Positions 8,229 through 16,710 of a stretch of DNA of 64,000 nucleotides are shown here, one piece after another. The DNA lies in assembly GCF_036226925.1 (NCBI RefSeq), contig NZ_CP109031.1:7316001-7380000 (forward strand), written 5' to 3'. The DNA comes from Streptomyces sp. NBC_00659 (GTDB lineage: Bacteria > Actinomycetota > Actinomycetes > Streptomycetales > Streptomycetaceae). Under the pieces are notes generated by a model, which did no database searches, was not told the DNA's origin, and saw only the letters and a list, made by a program, of their open reading frames with translations. Every line of letters starts with the position of its first letter. Position 1 is the first letter of the stretch. The translations under genes were made by a program, and so were the position numbers.

Positions 8229-9172
8229 GGCCGCCTCCCCTCACGGCCGGCGACCAGGGCGTCGACGGAGACGCTCAGCCGGTCCGGGCCGACCGGGGCG
8301 CGGTCCTCGACCCGCTCGCCGGCGCCCGGCCGGACCCGGCTGGTCATCCACGCGGCCAGGTGGCGGTAGCAGGCGCGCCGGTCGGCCGGGGACAGCGGCG
8401 CCCGCCGGATCGCCGAGACGAAGCCCCAGACGTACTCGGCGAGCAGCCGGGGCGTCGGGTGCAGCGGGCCCGCCCGGCGCGGGTCCAGGTTGACGCACCG
8501 CGAGCGCTTGGAGGGGTTCGCCCGCTCGGCGCGGGTGGGATGGTCGCGGCGGAAGTACAGCAGCTCCGGCACCTGGTGGAAGGGCCCGTGCAGGGTGATC
8601 TCGGCGACGTAGGTGCGGTCCGCGTGGTGGTAGCTGTCCATCGGCTTCACCCGGCGCAGCCTGTCGGCCCGGAACACCCCGTAGAAGTCGTCGCCGCCGG
8701 GCTCGAACAGCAGGCTGCGGAAGCGCTCCGGCGCGTGCGGCGAGTCGGTGGCGAGCGTGTACGCGTAGGGGACCTTCACCTTGCCGTCGCCGTCGATGAC
8801 CGCCTGGCCGGTGTGCGCGAGGATCATCTCCGGCCGCTCGTCCAGCGCCTCCACGCAGACCCGCAGCAGGTCCCGGCCGTACAGGTCGTCGTGCGAGGCC
8901 CACTTGAACAGCTCGCCGCGGGACTCGGCGAGCACATGGTTGTGGTTCGGTGTCGCGCCGATGTTCCGGGGCAGCCGGATGTACCGGATGCGCGAGTCCT
9001 TCGCGGCGTACCTGCGGCAGATGTCCTCGGTCCCGTCGGCCGAGGCGTTGTCGGAGACGACCAGCTCGAAGTCCTCGTAGGTCTGGCCGAGCAGGGCGTC
9101 GAACGACTCGGCGAGGTACTCCTCGCCGTTGTACACGGGCAGGCCGATGCTCAGCCTGGGTTGCGCGGTCAT
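8225..9172 (-). CDS. Family 2 glycosyltransferase
   Basis: A 315-residue inverting GT-A glycosyltransferase. LSIGLPVYNGEEYL starts the nucleotide-binding fold, VVSDNASADGTE follows, and ASHDDLYG (about residue 95) is the metal-binding DxD-type site. No membrane segment is evident, so it should act at the inner face of the membrane to extend the lipid-linked repeat unit. The ATG at 9172 overlaps the flippase stop by 4 bases. Longer upstream open reading is out of frame with known genes and was not used. Confidence 0.88.
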   Translation of the reverse strand: MTAQPRLSIGLPVYNGEEYLAESFDALLGQTYEDFELVVSDNASADGTEDICRRYAAKDSRIRYIRLPRNIGATPNHNHVLAESRGELFKWASHDDLYGRDLLRVCVEALDERPEMILAHTGQAVIDGDGKVKVPYAYTLATDSPHAPERFRSLLFEPGGDDFYGVFRADRLRRVKPMDSYHHADRTYVAEITLHGPFHQVPELLYFRRDHPTRAERANPSKRSRCVNLDPRRAGPLHPTPRLLAEYVWGFVSAIRRAPLSPADRRACYRHLAAWMTSRVRPGAGERVEDRAPVGPDRLSVSVDALVAGREGRRP

Positions 9173-10458
9173 GACGTCCTCACTTCGCGGATCGGTTCTT
9201 GAGCGTGCTCGCGCAGGGCGGACCGCAGTTGCAGCCACCACACGGCCGAGCCGCTGACGGTCGCGGCGGCGACGCCCCAGGCCGAGCCGACCGTGCCGGC
9301 GGCGGCCGCGCCGCCGAGCCCGCCGCCGACGTAACAGGCGGAGGCGAACAACTGGCAGCGCAGGCTGCGCCGGGCCGCGCCGAGCGCGCGCAGCCCGGCC
9401 GCCGCGCCGGTGCCGAGGCCCGCGCCGGCGACGCCGAGGCTGATCGGCACGATGAGCTGGGAGGCGGAGTGCCAGACGTCGCCGAGCACCGTCTCGCCGA
9501 GCCGGCCGGGCACCAGCAGCAGCGCCGAGCCCCAGAGCAGCGCGCCGACGGCCTGCCCCCCGCCGAGGAGCAGGCAGAACCTGCCCAGTCGGTGCGGGGC
9601 CTGCCGCAGTACCCGTGCCGCCTCCGGGACGGTGACCAGCGAAAGCCCCATGAGCACGGCCAGGAACGGGCCGAGCAGGAGCTCGGCGCCCCGCACCGCG
9701 CCGACCGCGCCGACCCCGACGATCACGCCGAGCCCGTACGCCCGCAGCTGGCTCGCGCCACTGAGGCTGACGTTCTCGACCAGGTACCGGTAGCCGAGAT
9801 CGCGCTGTTCGCGCAGCCACCCGCGCGCCTCGGCCATCCGGGGCCGGATGCCGGACTGGACGCAGCCGTAGCCCGCGGCCACCGTGGCGGACGCGCCCCA
9901 GGCGAACACGAAGGCGGCCACGGTGCCGACGCGGGCGGCCACCACCATGGCGGGGACGAGCGCGACACCCCACACGACGTCGTTGAGGAACGCCTTCCGC
10001 CCGGTGCCCGCGGCGAAGAACGAGTACCGCCAGGCGTCCTGGAGCAGCAGCCCCGGCATCATGACACCGAGGGCGGCGAACGCGGGCCCGACCCGGCCGC
10101 CGAGTCCGAGCCCGGCCACCAGGCACACCGCGCCGAGGGCGCCGCCGACGCCGAGCGCGGTGCCCGTCGAACGGCCCACCGCCCCGCGCCAGGCCGCGCC
10201 GGGCGGGCCGCTGAAGCGCACCGTGAGCGGATCGGTGGCCAGCCCGCGGGAGACGTTGAGCACCACGCCGTAGGTCACCCAGGCGAGGCTGAACACGCCG
10301 AACGCGGTCACCCCCAGCGAACGGGCCACATAGATGCCCACCGCGAAGTTGCTCACGCTGGAGGCCGCCTGGTCGGCCAGCCCCCAGGACAGCCGGCCGA
10401 CGAGGGCCCGCTTGGCGGACCCGGCCGGTGCCCTCGTCTTCTCCCCCTCGGTGGTCAT
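9169..10458 (-). CDS. Polysaccharide flippase (Wzx-like, MATE/MOP superfamily)
   Basis: A 429-residue very hydrophobic protein with about 12 predicted membrane segments. The N-terminal part (GLADQAASSVSNFAVGIYVARSLG) is typical of Wzx/oligosaccharide flippases. It would move the undecaprenyl-linked repeat across the membrane for polymerisation by the Wzy-like protein at 16711-17961. The ATG at 10458 lies 5 bases after the DUF4910 gene stop, and the gene end overlaps the GT2 start. Confidence 0.85.
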   Translation of the reverse strand: MTTEGEKTRAPAGSAKRALVGRLSWGLADQAASSVSNFAVGIYVARSLGVTAFGVFSLAWVTYGVVLNVSRGLATDPLTVRFSGPPGAAWRGAVGRSTGTALGVGGALGAVCLVAGLGLGGRVGPAFAALGVMMPGLLLQDAWRYSFFAAGTGRKAFLNDVVWGVALVPAMVVAARVGTVAAFVFAWGASATVAAGYGCVQSGIRPRMAEARGWLREQRDLGYRYLVENVSLSGASQLRAYGLGVIVGVGAVGAVRGAELLLGPFLAVLMGLSLVTVPEAARVLRQAPHRLGRFCLLLGGGQAVGALLWGSALLLVPGRLGETVLGDVWHSASQLIVPISLGVAGAGLGTGAAAGLRALGAARRSLRCQLFASACYVGGGLGGAAAAGTVGSAWGVAAATVSGSAVWWLQLRSALREHAQEPIREVRTS

Positions 10459-10463
10459 CGGCG

Positions 10464-11738
10464 TCACGCCTTGATCAGTTCGGCGCCGTGCAGGGCGTCG
10501 GCCGCGGCGGCGACGGTGTCGAACGGCAGCCCGGCGCGCTCGGCGACGTCCAGCAGACTGTGCTCGCCGTCGGAGAGGCTGAGCACCCACAGCATCGCCA
10601 TCTGGGCCTCCTTGGCGTCGCTGCGGCCGCCGAGCGAGTCGTACAGCCCGCGCCGGCCGAGCTGCGGCTCGCCGTAGGGGCTGAGGTTGACGTAGCTCCG
10701 GTTGCGGTCCAGGACGGCGAAGGCCTCGCGGCACACGGCGAGCGTGTCCGCCATCGCCTCCGGGGAGACGAAGTCCAGGTCGTCCGCCGAGGTGTGGTAC
10801 TCGGGGTAGCCGGCGTACGGGGTCCGGCTGAGCGAGCCCACGCCGAGATCGAACCCGGGCGAGCAGTACTGCCGCTCGTCGTACCCGTACGGGGTGAACT
10901 CCTTGACCTGGTGCGGACGTTCGGAGGATGCCAGCACGTGCCGCATCACCCGGTCGATCTCCGCGTCCCCGCGCCTGCTCTGCTTGTACGTCAGCCGGCC
11001 CGAGTCGCCCGCGCAGGCCAGCACCAGCCCGTGCCTGACCCGGTCCACCCGCTCCGCGTTGCGGGCCAGCCAGGTGATCGCCCCGACGGTGCCGGGCGCG
11101 AAGATGAACCGGTAGGTGTAGTACGGGCTCTGCTCCGCCAGCGCGCGCGCCAGGTACGTCGCCACGGCGATGCCGGCCAGGTTGTCGTTGGCCAGCGACG
11201 GGTGGCAGACGTGGCAGGAGACGATCACCTCGTCGGCGATCTGCCCGGGGACCACGTGCTCGGCGTAGGTGAGGTGCCCGTCGGCGAGCGTGGAGTCGAC
11301 GCGCACCTCGTAGTCGCCGTCCGGCATCGCGTCCAGGGTGTCCTGGGCCAGGCAGAACCCCCATTCCGGCTTGTAGTAGCTGGTGCGGTACGGCACCCAG
11401 GCCGGGTGGTCCGGCAGCGTGTGCAGGTGTCCGCGCAGCTCGGACAGCGGCATGGTCGCCGACACCGGCACGCTGTAGCCGAGCACGTGCAGGCTGGACG
11501 CGGCGAAGTCGACGACCCGCCTGCCCGTGCTGTCGGCGATGTACGCCTCCCGGATGTTCCACTCCTGCGGCACCGTCCAGTCGAGCACCTGGGTCCCGGT
11601 CGGTACCTCGTGCACCTGGAGCGGTATGTGCTCACCGACGATGTCCAGGGTGGCGCGCACCCCGTCGCCGGTGATGCTCCGGCACAGCGGGTACATCCGC
11701 TCCACCAGCGCGTGCATCTCCTCGCCGAGCTTGGTCAC
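10464..11738 (-). CDS. DUF4910 / M28-like aminopeptidase-fold protein
   Basis: A 424-residue protein of the DUF4910 (aminopeptidase-like) type. Likely metal-binding positions are visible: SCHVCHPSLANDNLAG (about residue 162-177, His and Asp), CSPGFDLG and EYHTSADDLD (about 325, His and Asp). The last 60 residues look like a winged helix (LDVAERAGLPFDTVAAAADAL). Proteins of this family recur in sugar clusters beside a C-methyltransferase, cytidylyltransferase and PIG-L protein, as here, but their reaction is not established. A deacylase or ligase-like role on a modified sugar is inference. GTG start, 4-base overlap with the SDR gene. Confidence 0.8.
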   Translation of the reverse strand: MTKLGEEMHALVERMYPLCRSITGDGVRATLDIVGEHIPLQVHEVPTGTQVLDWTVPQEWNIREAYIADSTGRRVVDFAASSLHVLGYSVPVSATMPLSELRGHLHTLPDHPAWVPYRTSYYKPEWGFCLAQDTLDAMPDGDYEVRVDSTLADGHLTYAEHVVPGQIADEVIVSCHVCHPSLANDNLAGIAVATYLARALAEQSPYYTYRFIFAPGTVGAITWLARNAERVDRVRHGLVLACAGDSGRLTYKQSRRGDAEIDRVMRHVLASSERPHQVKEFTPYGYDERQYCSPGFDLGVGSLSRTPYAGYPEYHTSADDLDFVSPEAMADTLAVCREAFAVLDRNRSYVNLSPYGEPQLGRRGLYDSLGGRSDAKEAQMAMLWVLSLSDGEHSLLDVAERAGLPFDTVAAAADALHGAELIKA

Positions 11739-12760
11739 CGGCGCCACCGCAGGGTGTCGTCGACGGTGCCGGCGTCGGACGCGGCGCGCAGCACGGCGAG
11801 CCGGGTGAAGCGCTGCTCGAAGCTCTCCCGGGTCAGACCGTGTTCCCGGTAGGCGTCGGCGAGTTCGAGCGCGCCCCGCTTCACCGTCCACTCGCAGTCG
11901 AAGCCGGGGATCGCGGCGCGGAACCGGGAGAAGTCCACCCGGTACGACCGCGGATCGGCACCGTTCTCCCCGGTGATCACCACCTTCGCGCCGGACACCG
12001 CCTCGGCGACCTGGTCGGCGATCTCGGCGACCGTGACGTTGTTGAACTCGCCGCCGATGTTGAAGGCCCGGTCGTGCACCGCTTCCCTGGGCGCGGTCAG
12101 CGCGGCCGCGAAGGCCCGCGCGATGTCGGCGGCGTGCACCAGCGGACGCCAGGGGGTGCCGTCGGAGAGCACGAGCACCTCGCCGGACAGGAGGGCGTGC
12201 CCCACCAGGTTGTTCAGCACGATGTCGGCGCGCAGCCGGGGCGAGAAGCCGAAGGCGGTGGCGTTGCGCATGTACACCGGGGTGAAGTCGTCGTCGGCCA
12301 GCTCGTGCAGGTCGTCCTCCACCCGCACCTTGGACTCCGCGTACGGCGTCACCGGCCGCAGCGGGGCGTCCTCGGCCACCAGGTCGTCGCCGCCGGCGGC
12401 GCCGTAGACCGAGCACGTCGACGCGTACAGGAAGCGCCGCACCCCGGCCTCGCGGGCCAGCCGGGCCAGGCGTACGGACGCGTGGTGGTTGATGTCGTAG
12501 GTGAGTTCCGGCGCCAGCGACCCCAGCGGGTCGTTGGACAGCGCGGCCAGGTGGATCACGGCGTCCACCCCGGCCACGTGCTCGGCCGTGACGTCACGCA
12601 GATCCACCCGCGGTCCCGGCGGGTCGGCGGGCGTCGGGCCCAGCACGCAGTCGGCGAACAGGCCGGAGTCAAGACCGACGACCTCGTGCCCGGCGGCCGT
12701 GAGGACAGGGGCCATGACGGTGCCCAGGTAGCCCTGGTGCCCGGTCAGCAGTACGCGCAA
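11735..12760 (-). CDS. NAD-dependent epimerase/dehydratase (extended SDR)
   Basis: A 341-residue SDR with the NAD-binding TGHQGYLG at the N-terminus, HLAALSNDP (about 71), catalytic STCSVYG and YAESK (Tyr/Lys, about residue 140), and RPLVHAADIARA near the sugar-binding region. It acts on a nucleotide sugar, most likely the CDP-sugar made by the adjacent cytidylyltransferase, and is the only SDR in the operon. Start is TTG 12760 with a GGGGGA site upstream, 3 bases after the PIG-L stop. Confidence 0.87.
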   Translation of the reverse strand: MRVLLTGHQGYLGTVMAPVLTAAGHEVVGLDSGLFADCVLGPTPADPPGPRVDLRDVTAEHVAGVDAVIHLAALSNDPLGSLAPELTYDINHHASVRLARLAREAGVRRFLYASTCSVYGAAGGDDLVAEDAPLRPVTPYAESKVRVEDDLHELADDDFTPVYMRNATAFGFSPRLRADIVLNNLVGHALLSGEVLVLSDGTPWRPLVHAADIARAFAAALTAPREAVHDRAFNIGGEFNNVTVAEIADQVAEAVSGAKVVITGENGADPRSYRVDFSRFRAAIPGFDCEWTVKRGALELADAYREHGLTRESFEQRFTRLAVLRAASDAGTVDDTLRWRR

Positions 12761-12763
12761 GGT

Positions 12764-13411
12764 TCATTCCCCCAGGTCGAGAGTGAGTTTGGTGACGGCG
12801 AACGCCTCGGCGTAGCGCGCGTTGCTTTCGATACCGCGGATCCGGGCCAGCCCGAGGAAGGCCTCCCGGTCGTACCAGGGCCGGTGCCGCTGCGAGGGGT
12901 AGTGCTCCTGCAGCAGCCGCACCTTCTCCTCGGCGATCTCCGGCGACAGCGGCTGGTACGCCGACGGCCGGCCGAGATCGCCGTCCCACTTGACGATCTC
13001 GTAGCCGAGCACCAGGTGGTCGCGGAACGCGGTGGTCATCAGCTTCGCCAGACCGCGGTGGTCCTGATGCGCGTCGTCGGTGCGCGGGGCGAGGACGAGA
13101 TCCGGCTCCGTGCCCGCGCGCAGCTCCTCGACCGCGCCCTTGGCCTCGTCCCAGTGCGCGGGCAGCCGTCCGTCCGGCAGCTTGTGCACGGTCAGCCGCA
13201 GGTCGGCGCCGGGGCAAAAGGCGGCGAGCGCGGCCCGTTCCTCCTGTTCCCGCTCGCCGCCACCGCCGGTGAGCACCAGCGCGTCGACGCGGATGCCCGG
13301 CCGCGCGTGGCACAGCGTCAGCAGCGTGCCGCCGGCGCCGATGGCGATGTCGTCGCAGTGCGCGCCCACCGCGACGATCCGGCCCAGGCGCCCGGTCCCG
13401 AGCCGGATCAC
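12764..13411 (-). CDS. PIG-L family deacetylase
   Basis: A 215-residue LmbE/PIG-L fold protein. The zinc-binding AHCDD motif (about residue 19-23, GAHCDDIAIGAGG) and the later HQDH motif are both present. Members remove N-acetyl groups from sugars or sugar-like substrates. Together with the adjacent cytidylyltransferase, SDR and DUF4910 genes it forms a sugar-modification block. GTG start, 4-base overlap with the cytidylyltransferase stop. Confidence 0.88.
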   Translation of the reverse strand: MIRLGTGRLGRIVAVGAHCDDIAIGAGGTLLTLCHARPGIRVDALVLTGGGGEREQEERAALAAFCPGADLRLTVHKLPDGRLPAHWDEAKGAVEELRAGTEPDLVLAPRTDDAHQDHRGLAKLMTTAFRDHLVLGYEIVKWDGDLGRPSAYQPLSPEIAEEKVRLLQEHYPSQRHRPWYDREAFLGLARIRGIESNARYAEAFAVTKLTLDLGE

Positions 13412-14238
13412 GCGGTGCCCGCCGTGACGCCGGCCCGGCTCGCGGGCACCCGCGCCGTCGTGGCGCCGTGTTCCCACACGGCCCACGGGCGCTCGCCCCG
13501 GGTGTAGGCGTCGTCGAGCGCGGCCCGCTCCTTCACCGTGTCGGTCGGCTTCCAGAAGCCGCGGTGCTGGTGCGCCACCAGCCGTCCCCGCTTGGCCAGT
13601 TGGGCGCAGCCGTCGGCGACCAGGTCCCCGTTCTCCGGGATGTGGTCGAAGACCTCCTGGCGGAGCACGAAATAGCCGCCGTTCTCCCACAGCGGCATGT
13701 CGCTCACCGCGGTGATGCCCCCCACCAGGCCGTCGTCGCCCAGGTCCACGCAGTGGAACGAGGACTGCGGCGGCACCACCATCATCGAGGCGCCGGCGTC
13801 ACGCCGGGCGAACTTGTCGATCATCTCCGGCAGCGGGGCGTCGGTGAGGACGTCGGCGTAGTTGGCGAGGAACATCTCGTCGCCGTCCAGATGGTGCCGC
13901 ACCCGGCGCAGCCGCTCCCCGATCGGTGACTCGATGCCGGTCTGCGCGAAGGTGATCGTCCAGTCGGCTATGTCGGTGGACAGCAGCTCGGTCCGCCCGC
14001 CGCGCAGCACGAAGTCGTTGGACGTCGTCTCCTCGTAGTTGAGGAAGAAGTCCTTGATGTGGTGTGCCCCGTACCCGAGGCACAGGATGAACTCCGTGTG
14101 CCCGAAGTGCGCGTAGTAGCGCATGACGTGCCAGATCAGCGGCCGCGGGCCGACCATCGCCATCGGCTTGGGCACGTCATCGGAGGTTCCGTTGCGCATC
14201 CGCATCCCGTAACCGCCGCAGAACAGTACGACCTTCAT
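13408..14238 (-). CDS. Glucose-1-phosphate cytidylyltransferase-like nucleotidyltransferase (RfbF-type)
   Basis: A 276-residue nucleotidyltransferase. It opens with FCGGYGMRMRNGTSDDVPKPM, the RfbF-like version of the GGxGxR...KPM signature. Further motifs are WHVMRYYAHFGH, NYADVLTD (metal-binding Asp) and ENGGYFVL. It would make a CDP-hexose from hexose-1-phosphate and CTP. The usual partner CDP-glucose 4,6-dehydratase (RfbG) is not in the window. The ATG at 14238 overlaps the methyltransferase stop by 4 bases. Confidence 0.85.
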   Translation of the reverse strand: MKVVLFCGGYGMRMRNGTSDDVPKPMAMVGPRPLIWHVMRYYAHFGHTEFILCLGYGAHHIKDFFLNYEETTSNDFVLRGGRTELLSTDIADWTITFAQTGIESPIGERLRRVRHHLDGDEMFLANYADVLTDAPLPEMIDKFARRDAGASMMVVPPQSSFHCVDLGDDGLVGGITAVSDMPLWENGGYFVLRQEVFDHIPENGDLVADGCAQLAKRGRLVAHQHRGFWKPTDTVKERAALDDAYTRGERPWAVWEHGATTARVPASRAGVTAGTA

Positions 14239-15470
14239 GCCTTGACCTCGACAATGCTCAGTTCCGGAATGGGGAAGACCAGCCGGCCGCCCCAGTCGTG
14301 GACGAAGGACAGCTGCTCGACGAGCTCGTCCCGCAGGTTCCACGGGAGGACGAGCACGTAGTCCGGCTTGTCGGCGGCGATCCGCTCGGGCGGCAGGATC
14401 GGGATGCGGGTGCCCGGGGTGAACCTGCCGTGCTTGTACGGGTTGCGGTCGACCGTGTAGGCGAGCAGGTCGGGCCGGATGCCGCAGTGGTTGAGCAGGG
14501 TGTTGCCCTTGCCCGGGGCGCCGTAGCCGACGACCGTCTCACCGCGCTCGGCCGCCTCGATGAGGAACCGCAGCAGATCCCGGCGCACCTTGGCCACCCG
14601 GCCGGAGAACTCGGTGTAGCCGGACAGGTCCTGGAGCCCGGCGGCCTTCTCCCGGTCGAGGACCTCGGCCACCTTCCCGCTCGGCTCGCCGGCCACCTCG
14701 GCCGGCCGGGCCCACAGCCGGATGGAGCCGCCGTGCGTGGGCAGCAACTCGACGTCCACGAGCGCGAGTCCGCCGCTCGCCAGCGCCCGGATCGCGGACG
14801 CGACCGTGTAGTACTGGAAGTGCTCGTGGTAGATCGTGTCGTACTGGTTCTCCTCGATCAGGGTCAGCAGGTGCTGCACCTCGATGGAGACCCAGCCGTC
14901 GTCGGCGACCAGGGCGCGCAGCCCCCGGGTGAACCCGACCACGTCGGGGATGTGCGCGTACACGTTGTTGGCCACGACCAGGTCCGCCGGGCCGTGCTCG
15001 GCGCGGACGGCCGCGCCGGTGTCCGGGTCCAGGAACGCCGTGAGCGTGGGCACACCCGCCTCCCGGGCCGCGGCGCCGACGTTCACCGAGGGCTCGACGC
15101 CGAGGCAGCGGATCCCGCGGTCCACCACGTGCTTCAGCAGGTACCCGTCGTTGCTCGCGACCTCGACCACGAAGGCGTCGGGGCCGAGACCCACCCGCTG
15201 GGCGGCGTCGGCGACGAACGTGCGCGCGTGCTCCACCCAGGACGTCGAGTAGGAGGAGAAGTACGCGTACTCCGTGAACGTCTCCTCCGGCTCGATCAGC
15301 GGAGGTATCTGCGCGAGCCAGCAGTCGGTGCACACCCGCAGGTGCAGCGGGTACGCGGGCTCCGGCCGGTCGAGCTGGTCCGCGGCGAGAAAGCTCTCAC
15401 ACGGCGGGGTCGCCCCCAGATCGACGACGCTCGCCGTCGCGTGCGAGCCGCAGAGTCGGCATCGTGTCAT
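14235..15470 (-). CDS. Sugar C-methyltransferase (TylCIII/NovU-like, zinc-binding N-domain)
   Basis: A 411-residue protein in three parts: an N-terminal zinc-binding domain (CRLCG at residue 4 and CTDCWLAQ at about 47), a SAM-binding Rossmann domain (VVEVASNDGYLLKH, about 106) and a C-terminal C-methyltransferase domain (VVGYGAPGKGNTLLN, about 321). This is the architecture of NDP-hexose 3-C-methyltransferases. It implies a branched methyl sugar in the polymer. 4-base overlap with the glycosyltransferase gene upstream. Confidence 0.88.
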   Translation of the reverse strand: MTRCRLCGSHATASVVDLGATPPCESFLAADQLDRPEPAYPLHLRVCTDCWLAQIPPLIEPEETFTEYAYFSSYSTSWVEHARTFVADAAQRVGLGPDAFVVEVASNDGYLLKHVVDRGIRCLGVEPSVNVGAAAREAGVPTLTAFLDPDTGAAVRAEHGPADLVVANNVYAHIPDVVGFTRGLRALVADDGWVSIEVQHLLTLIEENQYDTIYHEHFQYYTVASAIRALASGGLALVDVELLPTHGGSIRLWARPAEVAGEPSGKVAEVLDREKAAGLQDLSGYTEFSGRVAKVRRDLLRFLIEAAERGETVVGYGAPGKGNTLLNHCGIRPDLLAYTVDRNPYKHGRFTPGTRIPILPPERIAADKPDYVLVLPWNLRDELVEQLSFVHDWGGRLVFPIPELSIVEVKA

Positions 15471-16708
15471 GTACTTTCCCCATCCCCCTTGAACGCGCGG
15501 GTGTTCCCGCCGCGAGCATGTGCCGACCGTCCCGCGATCGCGGTCCGGTACTCCTCCACCAGGCGCTCCAGCCCGACGGCCGGGCTGAAACCCTGTTCGT
15601 AACGGCGCCGGGCCGCCCGCCCCATCTCCCGGTTGTCGTCCGGCCCGGCCGTGATCCGGCGCAGACAGGACGCGAGCGAGGCGGCCTCACCCGGCTCGTG
15701 CAGCAGCCCCGTCACCCCCTCCTCGACGAGTTCGACGAAGGCACCGTGACCTGCGGCGACCGTCGGGACCCCCGCCGCCATCGCCTCCACGACCACGAGG
15801 CCGAACGCCTCCAGCCAGGTGGAGGGAGCCACCACGGCGACCGACCGCGCGATCGCCTGCCGGCACTGCTCCTGGTCGTACAGGCCGACGTAGCGGACGT
15901 CGTCCCGGCCCGCGGCCCAGGCGGTCACCTCGGGCTCCAGCGGCCCCGTGCCGGCGATCACGAGCGGTACGCCCACACCGCCCCCGGCGGCGATCTCGTC
16001 CCAGGCGGCCATGAGCAGCCGTACGCCCTTGGCCTCGGCGAGCCGGCCGAGATAGAGCAGATGCTCGCCGTCGCCCTTCCGGCGGGCGCCCGGTTCGGGC
16101 ACGAAGTTGTGCTTCACCGCCAGCCGCCCGGCCGGCATGCCGGCCCCCACCAGGACGTCGCGCTGGGCCGCGGAGATGCAGAAGAACCGCTCCACGCCGG
16201 TCCACCACCGCCGCCGGTTGACCGCCATGCTGACCGCGAGCGGCACCGTCGCCAGCCGGGAGCCCCGGTAGCAGCCGTGCCGGACGGCGGGCAGCGGCGA
16301 GGACCCGACGCACTCGGTGCAGGGCAGGCCGTCCCGTTGCAGCGTGCCGGGCGGGCAGACCTGGGTGTAGTTGTGCAGCGTGGCGACGGCGGGCACGCCC
16401 GCGTCGGCGCAGGCGGCCAGCACCGCGGGCGACAGGAGCGGGAAGACGTTGTGGACGTGCACCACGTCCGGCCGGTCGGCGCGCAGCCTGGCGGCGAGCT
16501 CCGAGCGGACCGCCGGGTTCCACGGCACCAGCAGCGGTACCGCCACCTTGCCCGGCAGCGACCGGGCGGCGATGTCGTCGCTGCGCCGCTCGAACAGCTC
16601 GACCTGGTGGCCGGCCTCGCGCAGCAGCGCCACCTCCTGGTCGACGACCTTGTTCTCCCCGCTCGGCTGCGCCGAGGCGTAGCGGTTGTGCACCACGAGG
16701 ACGTGCAT
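15467..16708 (-). CDS. Family 4 glycosyltransferase
   Basis: A 413-residue retaining GT-B enzyme. The N-terminal acceptor domain starts VLVVHNRYASAQPSGENKVV, and HVHNVFPLLS follows (about 88). The C-terminal donor domain holds LLYLGRLAEAKGVRLL and the EAFGLVVVEAMAAGVP motif (about 325, EX7E). A cysteine-rich segment CPPGTLQRDGLPCTEC with a further Cys is found in a subset of GT4 enzymes. The ATG at 16708 lies 2 bases after the polymerase stop. Confidence 0.88.
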   Translation of the reverse strand: MHVLVVHNRYASAQPSGENKVVDQEVALLREAGHQVELFERRSDDIAARSLPGKVAVPLLVPWNPAVRSELAARLRADRPDVVHVHNVFPLLSPAVLAACADAGVPAVATLHNYTQVCPPGTLQRDGLPCTECVGSSPLPAVRHGCYRGSRLATVPLAVSMAVNRRRWWTGVERFFCISAAQRDVLVGAGMPAGRLAVKHNFVPEPGARRKGDGEHLLYLGRLAEAKGVRLLMAAWDEIAAGGGVGVPLVIAGTGPLEPEVTAWAAGRDDVRYVGLYDQEQCRQAIARSVAVVAPSTWLEAFGLVVVEAMAAGVPTVAAGHGAFVELVEEGVTGLLHEPGEAASLASCLRRITAGPDDNREMGRAARRRYEQGFSPAVGLERLVEEYRTAIAGRSAHARGGNTRAFKGDGEST

Positions 16709-16710
16709 GC

